From positions 244,619 to 308,618 of the forward strand of contig NZ_JACHJK010000012.1 in the NCBI RefSeq assembly GCF_014203595.1: a DNA stretch of 64,000 bases, in the 5' to 3' direction. Below, piece after piece: positions 58,948 through 64,000 of the stretch. The DNA comes from Streptomyces echinatus (lineage in GTDB: Bacteria; Actinomycetota; Actinomycetes; Streptomycetales; Streptomycetaceae). Every line of letters begins with the position of its first letter. The stretch's first letter is position 1. The position numbers and the translations under genes were made by a program. The notes under the pieces are model-generated. The model was not told where the DNA came from, searched no databases, and was given only the letters and a program-made list of their open reading frames with translations.

Positions 58948-60107
58948 GAATCGGGATCGTCTGCCCGTACTCCTGGGACGTGCCCGGTGGCGTCCAGTTC
59001 CACATCCGCGACCTCGCCGCCTACTTCATCCGGCTCGGCCACGAGGTGTCCGTGCTGGCCCCGGCCGACGACGACACCCCCCTGCCGCCGTACGTCGTCT
59101 CGGCGGGCCGCGCGGTCCCGGTGCCGTACAACGGCTCGGTGGCCCGGCTGAACTTCGGCTTCCTGTCGGCCGCGCGGGTGCGGCGCTGGCTGCACGAGGG
59201 CAAGTTCGACGTGGTCCACATCCACGAGCCGACGTCGCCCTCGCTGGGCCTGCTGACCTGCTGGGCGGCGCAGGGGCCCATCGTCGCGACCTTCCACACC
59301 TCCAACCCGCGCTCGCGCGCGATGATCGCCGCCTACGCCATCCTGCAGGCCGCGCTGGAGAAGATCAGCGCCCGGATCGCGGTCAGCGAGTACGCCCGCC
59401 GCACGCTGGTCGAGCACCTCGGCGGGGACGCGGTGGTCATCCCCAACGGCGTCGACGTGGACTTCTTCGCCGAGGCCGAGCCCAAGCCGGAGTGGCAGGG
59501 CGACACCATCGGCTTCATCGGCCGGATCGACGAGTCCCGCAAGGGCCTGCCCGTGCTCATGAGGGCCCTGCCCGCGATCCTGGCCGCCCGTCCGGGGACG
59601 CGGCTGCTGGTGGCGGGCCGCGGCGACGAGGAGGCGGCCGTCGCGGAGCTGCCGGCGGAGCTGCGCTCGCGCGTGGAGTTCCTCGGCATGATCAGCGACG
59701 AGGACAAGGCCCGCTTCCTGCGCAGTGTCGACCTGTACGTCGCGCCCAACACCGGCGGTGAGAGCTTCGGCATCATCCTGGTCGAGGCGATGTCGGCCGG
59801 CGCGCCCGTGCTCGCCTCCGACCTGGACGCGTTCGTGCAGGTCCTCGACCAGGGCGAGGCCGGCGAGATCTTCGCCAACGAGGACGCGGACGCGCTGGCC
59901 GAGGCGGCCGTACGGCTGCTGGCGGACCCCGTGCGCCGGACCGAGCTGCGTGAGCGCGGCAGCGCTCATGTACGGCGGTTCGACTGGTCGACGGTCGGCG
60001 CGGACATCCTGTCCGTCTACGAGACGGTGACGGCCGGTGCCGCGGCGGTCGGCGCGGACGAGCGGACGACGGGGCTGCGGGCCCGGTTCGGGCTGGCCCG
60101 GGACTGA
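58944..60107 (+). CDS. pimA: Phosphatidylinositol alpha-mannosyltransferase
   Basis: GT4-family GT-B glycosyltransferase of 387 aa. It adds the first mannose from GDP-mannose to phosphatidylinositol on the inner membrane face. The N-terminal acceptor domain begins RIGIVCPYSWDVPGGVQFHI, and the C-terminal nucleotide-sugar domain has IGRIDESRKGLPVL (about 192-205) and NTGGESFGIILVEAMSAG (about 270-287) with the E-x7-E motif. GTG 58944 overlaps the upstream stop. Confidence 0.94.
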   Translation: MRIGIVCPYSWDVPGGVQFHIRDLAAYFIRLGHEVSVLAPADDDTPLPPYVVSAGRAVPVPYNGSVARLNFGFLSAARVRRWLHEGKFDVVHIHEPTSPSLGLLTCWAAQGPIVATFHTSNPRSRAMIAAYAILQAALEKISARIAVSEYARRTLVEHLGGDAVVIPNGVDVDFFAEAEPKPEWQGDTIGFIGRIDESRKGLPVLMRALPAILAARPGTRLLVAGRGDEEAAVAELPAELRSRVEFLGMISDEDKARFLRSVDLYVAPNTGGESFGIILVEAMSAGAPVLASDLDAFVQVLDQGEAGEIFANEDADALAEAAVRLLADPVRRTELRERGSAHVRRFDWSTVGADILSVYETVTAGAAAVGADERTTGLRARFGLARD

Positions 60108-60244
60108 CCGGCGGCCGGCCCGGAGCCGACCGGGACCGGCGCCGGGGGAGTGCGGCGGCGGACCGTGAGGGACGTCGGGGAGCGGGTGGCGGCGGCTCGT
60201 CACCGGCGCCGGGAGCGGGGGCCGGCAGCCGATAGCCTTCGGCC

Positions 60245-60790
60245 GTGACCGCAACCCTCATCTGGATCCTTGTCGCGCTCCTCGTCATCGGCGTGTACCT
60301 CAGCTGGACGGCCGGGCGGCTGGACCGGCTGCACGTGCGGATGGATGCCGCCCGGGCCGCGCTCGACGCCCAGTTGCTGCGGCGGGCCTCCGTGGTACAG
60401 GAACTGGCGACCTCGGGCGTGCTGGACCCGGCCGCCTCGATCGTGCTCTACGAGGCCGCCCACGCGGCCCGGCAGGCCGAGGAGGAGCAGCGGGAGGTCG
60501 CCGAGAGCGAGCTGAGCCAGGCGCTGCGGGCGGTCTTCGAGGACACGGCACAGGTGGAGGCGGTACGCGAGGCCCCGGGCGGCGAGGAGGCGGCCCGCGA
60601 GCTGGCCGAGGCCGTCCGCAGGGTGCCGATGGCCCGCCGCTTCCACAACGACGCCGTCGGGGCCGCCCGCAGACTCCGTGAACACCGCAAGGTGCGCTGG
60701 TTCCGGCTGGCCGGCCACGCACCGTTCCCGCTGGCCTTCGAGATGGACGACGAGCCGCCGGCGGTGCTGACGGACCGTTCGAGGGCATGA
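60245..60790 (+). CDS. LemA-like single-TM protein
   Basis: A 181-residue protein with an N-terminal membrane helix (LIWILVALLVIGVYLSW, about 5-21). A helical region follows with RLDRLHVRMDAARAALDAQLLRR, like the LemA family, and the LemA-type RRFHNDAVGAARRLREHRKV (about 135-154). Function is not well known. GTG start. In related genomes it lies next to pdxS, but here the lasso cluster separates them. Confidence 0.75.
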   Translation: MTATLIWILVALLVIGVYLSWTAGRLDRLHVRMDAARAALDAQLLRRASVVQELATSGVLDPAASIVLYEAAHAARQAEEEQREVAESELSQALRAVFEDTAQVEAVREAPGGEEAARELAEAVRRVPMARRFHNDAVGAARRLREHRKVRWFRLAGHAPFPLAFEMDDEPPAVLTDRSRA

Positions 60791-60932
60791 GCCTCGATTT
60801 CAAGCCACCCGCGCGCAGGTGAAGCGAACGCTTTCTTCCGCCGGCTCCATGATCATCACCCCAGGCCACCGGCGATCCGGCCGGTGTCCCTGGCCCGCCT
60901 GAGGGCCCCCTGTGACGTGAGTGAAAACTGGA

Positions 60933-60962
60933 TTGATCATGTCCTTCGATCATATGTACGGT
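60933..60962 (+). promoter_or_regulatory. Candidate lasso-cluster promoter with GATCAT repeats
   Basis: TTGATC (60933-60938) and TACGGT (60957-60962) are 18 bp apart, upstream of the precursor gene. GATCAT occurs at 60935-60940 and 60948-60953, and also at 60851-60856, and could be a regulator site. The preceding 150 bp hold no gene. Confidence 0.5.
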
Positions 60963-61008
60963 TCAGTTGGTAGCTGACCAGCTGCTTTCCGTGACTGAGG
61001 AGGGCGTT

Positions 61009-61149
61009 ATGAACGAGAACATCGAGATCTCGAACTCCGAGCCGTACGAGCCGCCGACCCTGGTGGAGGTCGGGGAGTTCAACGAGGACACCCTGGGCTT
61101 CATCGGCTGGGGCAAGGACATCTTCGGCCACTACGGCGGCGGCTTCTGA
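61009..61149 (+). CDS. Lasso peptide precursor, anantin-like
   Basis: A 46-residue precursor. The leader (1-29) matches the actinobacterial YxxPxLxxxGxxxxxTx motif at 13-29, with Tyr13, Pro16, Leu18, Gly22 and Thr28, the residues read by the RRE and protease. Cleavage after Leu29 gives core GFIGWGKDIFGHYGGGF. An isopeptide ring between Gly1 and Asp8 is predicted, with a nine-residue tail threaded through it. From memory anantin is GFIGWGNDIFGHYSGDF, so three positions differ (7, 14, 16). GAGGAGGG precedes ATG 61009. Cyclase, RRE and protease genes follow. Confidence 0.93.
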   Translation: MNENIEISNSEPYEPPTLVEVGEFNEDTLGFIGWGKDIFGHYGGGF

Positions 61150-61182
61150 TCACCGGTCACCGGTTCTCGGAGAGCTGAGCGC

Positions 61183-63018
61183 ATGAGTAGCACCGGGTTC
61201 GTGGTCCTGCCGGACACGGCGGCCGCGGACGAGGCTCGCGCGGCCGTCCCCTGGGAGGCGCCGCAGGAGTTCTCGCACGCCTCGGGGCGGCCGTGGCTGG
61301 TGGGCCGGTGGTCACCCGGCGACATCACGGCCGTCACCGCGGGCCGGGTGCGCCTGGCGGTGATCGGGGTCTGCCCGGTCACCGCCTCCCGGCTCACCGG
61401 ACTCGCCGCCCGGGTCCGGAGCGTGTCCGACGTGGACGCGCTGGCGGCGGCCCTGCCCGGTTCCTGCCATGTGGCGGCGTCCGTCGACGGACAGGTCCGC
61501 TTCCAGGGCAGCGTGACCGGACTGCGCCGGGTGTTCCACGCCCGGCTGGACCAGGTGGACGTGGCCGCCGACCGGGCCGATGTGCTCGCGGCGATGACCG
61601 GCGCCGGGATCGACGAAGCGGCGCTGGCCCTCCGGGTGGCCACAGGAGGATTCCTGCCGCCCCCGCTGGCCGGCCGGCCCTTGTGGTCCGGGATCTCCGC
61701 CCCGGCGCCGGACCACTGCCTGGTGTGGGAGCGGGACCGGGTGCGCGAGGTGAGATGGTGGCGGCCGCCGGCTCCGGAACTGTCCCTGGCCGAGGGCGCC
61801 GAAGCCGTCGGAAAGGCCCTGGGCGCCGCCCTGGACGACCGTGCCCCCGGCCACGGCCGGCTGAGCTCGGACCTGTCCGGCGGCATGGACTCGACCTCCC
61901 TGTGCTTCCTCGCCGCCCGCCACGTGCCCGACCTGGTGACCTTCCGGTGGGGTGAGGCCGAGGCCGGCAACGACGACGCCGCCTTCGCCGCCCACGCCAT
62001 CGGCCTCCTGGACCGCGCCGAGCATCTCGTCGTACCCCCCGGCGAACTCCCGCCGCTGTTCACCGACGCGGACCGGCCGGTGGACCCGGAGGAGGCCTAT
62101 CCCTTCGCCCGCACCATCGCGCGCACCCGTCACACGGCGCGGCTGCTCGCCGGCACCGGCTCACGCCGGCACCTCGCGGGACACGGCGGGGACGAGCTGT
62201 TCACGCCGTTCCCCGGCTATCTGCGCACGCTGCTCCGGCGCCGCCCGCTGACCGCCCTGCGGCATGTCCGGGGCTACGCCGCCCTCAGGCGGTGGCCCGT
62301 GCTGCCCACCCTCGCCGCGCTGGCCCGCCCCGGTGACGAGGCCGCCTGGTGGCGGGCCCAGGCCGACGGGCTCACCGACCCGCCCCCGCCCCGGCGCCGC
62401 CCCGCTTTCGGATGGGGCGTGTGGCCGATGCGGGCACCGGCGTGGGCCACCGACGCGGCGATCGACGTGACCCGCGAGGCCCTGCGGCAGACCGCGAGCG
62501 AGGTGCGGCCGCTCTCCACCGACCTGGCCCAGCACCAGCTGCTCCTCGCGGTGCGCACCAGCGCCCCCTGGTACCGGTTGCTGGCCCGGGTGTTCGCCGA
62601 CGCCGGTGTGCAGCTCGACTCGCCGTTCTTCGACGACCGCGTGGTCGAGGCCGTGCTGTCGGTCCGGGTGCACGAACACGCCGGCCCATGGCGGTACAAG
62701 CCGCTGCTGGCCGAGGCGATGCGCGGCGTCGTACCCGAGGCCGTGCTGGGACGCTCCACCAAGGGCGAGTTCAGCGACGAGGCCAACAGGGGCCTGCGCC
62801 ACAACCTGCCCGGGATCCTGGAGCTGTTCGAGGACTCGGCCCTGGCCGCCCACGGACTGATCGACCCCGGCGCACTGCGCGCCCGGCTGCTGGCACCGCA
62901 GCCGGACAACGCCACGAGCATCGCGCTGGAACCGCTGATCGGCTGCGAGACCTGGCTGCGCGCCGCCACCCGACCCACCCCTGCCTGGAGGTTCGACGCC
63001 CGTGCGTCTTCATCCTGA
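61183..63018 (+). CDS. Lasso macrolactam cyclase (asparagine-synthetase-like)
   Basis: The lasso C protein, 611 aa. It adenylates the Asp8 side chain and links it to the new N-terminal Gly. The ATP pyrophosphatase motif SGGMDST lies at 232-238, and HGGDELF at 334-340 is also conserved in lasso cyclases. The N-terminal region (about 1-200) is the degenerate glutaminase-like domain, and the catalytic N-terminal Cys is missing, as expected. ATG 61183 follows GGAGAG. It starts 33 bp after the precursor stop and overlaps the RRE gene by 17 bp. Confidence 0.93.
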   Translation: MSSTGFVVLPDTAAADEARAAVPWEAPQEFSHASGRPWLVGRWSPGDITAVTAGRVRLAVIGVCPVTASRLTGLAARVRSVSDVDALAAALPGSCHVAASVDGQVRFQGSVTGLRRVFHARLDQVDVAADRADVLAAMTGAGIDEAALALRVATGGFLPPPLAGRPLWSGISAPAPDHCLVWERDRVREVRWWRPPAPELSLAEGAEAVGKALGAALDDRAPGHGRLSSDLSGGMDSTSLCFLAARHVPDLVTFRWGEAEAGNDDAAFAAHAIGLLDRAEHLVVPPGELPPLFTDADRPVDPEEAYPFARTIARTRHTARLLAGTGSRRHLAGHGGDELFTPFPGYLRTLLRRRPLTALRHVRGYAALRRWPVLPTLAALARPGDEAAWWRAQADGLTDPPPPRRRPAFGWGVWPMRAPAWATDAAIDVTREALRQTASEVRPLSTDLAQHQLLLAVRTSAPWYRLLARVFADAGVQLDSPFFDDRVVEAVLSVRVHEHAGPWRYKPLLAEAMRGVVPEAVLGRSTKGEFSDEANRGLRHNLPGILELFEDSALAAHGLIDPGALRARLLAPQPDNATSIALEPLIGCETWLRAATRPTPAWRFDARASSS

Positions 63019-63253
63019 TGTGATCAGCACCGTCACCGACGACGGCACGGTACTGCTCAACGAACGCACCGGCCGGTACTGGCAGTTGAACAACACCGGG
63101 GCCCGCGTGCTCCAGGGACTGCTGGACGGGCGGGAGGCCGACGGCATCGCCGCCGCGCTCGCCGACCGGTACGGCATCGCCCTCCAGCAGGCGGAGCGCG
63201 ACGTGACCGCCGTGATCGAGCGCCTGAGCGGCGCGAAGCTGGTGATCCCGTGA
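63002..63253 (+). CDS. Lasso RRE protein (PqqD-like, B1)
   Basis: RiPP recognition element of 83 aa. It binds the leader and delivers it to the protease and cyclase. The fold is a three-strand/three-helix winged helix, with TVLLNERTGRYWQLNNTGARVLQGLLDG (about 16-43) typical of PqqD-like proteins and a helical C-terminus ending at VIERLSGAKLVI. GTG 63002 lies in the cyclase end; its own stop overlaps the protease GTG (GTGA). Actinobacteria usually split B1 and B2 like this. Confidence 0.92.
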   Translation: MRLHPDVISTVTDDGTVLLNERTGRYWQLNNTGARVLQGLLDGREADGIAAALADRYGIALQQAERDVTAVIERLSGAKLVIP

Positions 63254-63681
63254 GCATGTCCGTCGTGCTGGCCGAGCGGCGCAGGCTCCCCCCGCACCGC
63301 CGCGTGGTTCCCCTGCTGGTCGTGGGCGTCGCCCGGCTGCTGGCCAAGGTCAGACCCGCCCGACTGCGCGCCGTCCTGGAATTCGCCCGCCGCGGCGCGG
63401 CACCGGCGACCTTCGACCAGGCGCTCGCCGCCCGGGAGGCGGTCGTGTCCGTCAGCCTGCGCTGTGCCGGGCAGGGCTGCCTTCAGCGCTCGATCGCCAC
63501 GGCCCTGCTGTGCCGGGTGCGCGGTTCCTGGCCCACCTGGTGCACCGGCGTGCGCACCCACCCCTTCGCCGCCCACGCCTGGGTCGAGGCCGAGGACCGG
63601 CTCGTAGGCGAGGGCCACCCCAAGGGCCACTTCAAGACCCTGATGTCCATCGCCCCGGTGTCCCGCGACAGGGACCGCTGA
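63250..63681 (+). CDS. Lasso leader peptidase (transglutaminase-like, B2)
   Basis: The lasso B2 protease, 143 aa. It removes the leader so the core N-terminus can be cyclised. The catalytic Cys77 lies in GQGCLQRSIATALLCR and His109 in AAHAWVEAEDRL, as in the transglutaminase-like fold. GTG 63250 overlaps the RRE stop; ATG 63256 is an alternative start. It is the last gene of the cluster. No ABC transporter (D) gene follows; pdxS does. Confidence 0.92.
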   Translation: MSMSVVLAERRRLPPHRRVVPLLVVGVARLLAKVRPARLRAVLEFARRGAAPATFDQALAAREAVVSVSLRCAGQGCLQRSIATALLCRVRGSWPTWCTGVRTHPFAAHAWVEAEDRLVGEGHPKGHFKTLMSIAPVSRDRDR

Positions 63682-63684
63682 CCC

Positions 63685-63709
63685 CGCGCGGAGAAGAGGG
63701 AACCGCGCG
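63685..63709 (+). terminator. Hairpin after the lasso cluster
   Basis: A seven-bp stem CGCGCGG / CCGCGCG (63685-63691 with 63703-63709), 11-base loop, just after the protease gene. Weak. Confidence 0.4.
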
Positions 63710-63798
63710 TCGGGCAGGGGAAACCGCGGGTGGGGAGGCGGGGGCGGCGCGGACGGGCCGGGCCAAAAGGATCCACCGGCTTGCCATTGGCCCTTGCT

Positions 63799-63812
63799 GT
63801 GGACTGGTCCAC
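63799..63812. promoter_or_regulatory. Palindrome upstream of pdxS
   Basis: GTGGAC-TG-GTCCAC, with perfect six-base arms, 51 bp before the pdxS start. A possible operator for a PLP-responsive MocR/PdxR-type regulator, but its identity is inferred only from position. Confidence 0.4.
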
Positions 63813-63863
63813 TCGCGTTTCCTCTGGGAAGCATCAATCGTCTTCCCTTCAGTGAGGTCACCC

Positions 63864-64000
63864 GTGTCCAGCATCGAGAACCAGGCTCCCGAGACCGGCA
63901 CCGCCCGGGTCAAGCGCGGCATGGCGGAGCAGCTCAAGGGCGGCGTGATCATGGACGTCGTCACGCCGGAGCAGGCGAAGATCGCCGAGGACGCGGGCGC
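63864..64000 (+). CDS. pdxS: Pyridoxal 5'-phosphate synthase subunit PdxS, 3' end outside window
   Basis: The first 45 codons of the PLP synthase lyase subunit, which makes PLP from ribose 5-phosphate, glyceraldehyde 3-phosphate and ammonia supplied by PdxT. The segment GTARVKRGMAEQLKGGVI (about 14-31), then MDVVTPEQAKIAEDAGA, is diagnostic. GTG 63864 has GAGG upstream. Cut by the window end. In mycobacteria pdxS also lies near pimA, so this marks the right edge of the conserved block. Confidence 0.95.
   Translation, partial: MSSIENQAPETGTARVKRGMAEQLKGGVIMDVVTPEQAKIAEDAG

Noticed and set aside
60967..61008. Longer lasso precursor starting at 60967
   Set aside because: An in-frame start exists, but ATG 61009 has GAGGAGGG just upstream and gives the normal leader length of 29 residues.
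63682..63863. Lasso transporter or immunity gene after the protease
   Set aside because: Only 182 bp without a coding frame before pdxS.

Overview
The window is high-GC Streptomyces chromosome. The evidence is strong third-position GC in every gene, GTG and TTG starts, many 4-base GTGA/ATGA overlaps, probable leaderless transcripts, an ssgB gene, and a gene order that, from memory, follows the S. coelicolor SCO1523-SCO1580 region. It is mostly conserved core chromosome, with one small biosynthetic cluster at the right end. No transposase, integrase, rRNA or CRISPR array was seen.

Layout. 1-2664: arginine genes argB (5' end cut off), argD and the repressor argR. 2774-4121: ECF sigma factor and its zinc-finger anti-sigma. 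4130-7093 (minus): an extracytoplasmic flavin electron-transfer set (ApbE, a double FMN-binding protein, a ferric-reductase-like membrane flavoprotein). 7243-8538 (minus): L,D-transpeptidase and a PPOX-family protein. 8622-11415: argG with tandem ARG boxes, then argH. 11666-14831: aldo/keto reductase, TetR regulator and 14-TM exporter. 14938-20879: multicopper oxidase, acyltransferase, GlpQ, a sigma-like protein, a GNAT and two small membrane proteins. 20949-24660: HAD phosphatase, then a Cys-rich leader ORF and the metNIQ methionine transporter. 24889-34015: GNAT, then cobalamin/siroheme genes (cobL, a very long BluB-CobT fusion, a CysG/CobA-type protein) and an rRNA methyltransferase. 34184-38238: Ser/Thr kinase, small membrane protein, APH-like kinase, zinc-ribbon protein. 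38291-38761: five tRNAs (Val x3, Cys, Gly). 38940-45356: PabB/PabC-like pair, GNAT, DsbA-like protein, small membrane proteins, a CGNR regulator and ssgB. 45441-46657: two identical tRNA-Val(CAC) genes around a decayed sugar-binding-protein gene and an SRPBCC gene. 46711-60790: DnaQ-like exonuclease, a DUF4365 pair, thrS, K+ channel, HIT protein, EF-G-like GTPase, then the phosphatidylinositol mannoside operon pgsA-acyltransferase-pimA and a LemA-like gene. 61009-63681: a compact lasso peptide cluster. 63864-end: start of pdxS.

The most interesting locus is the lasso peptide cluster. Its precursor has a textbook leader (YxxPxLxxxGxxxxxTx) and a 17-residue core predicted to close between Gly1 and Asp8. 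The core closely resembles anantin, an atrial natriuretic factor receptor antagonist. Cyclase, RRE and protease are all present, but no transporter gene is. The cluster lies inside a thrS-HIT-pgsA-acyltransferase-pimA-...-pdxS block that is also conserved in mycobacteria, so it is probably an insertion.

Other points of interest: a leaderless 30-codon ORF before metN with four Cys codons in its last ten, a candidate translational sulfur sensor; a roughly 940-residue low-complexity extension on BluB-CobT; a 105-bp perfect internal repeat in the FMN-binding gene; and several perfect palindromes on start codons. All family assignments come from reading motifs. No database search was run.
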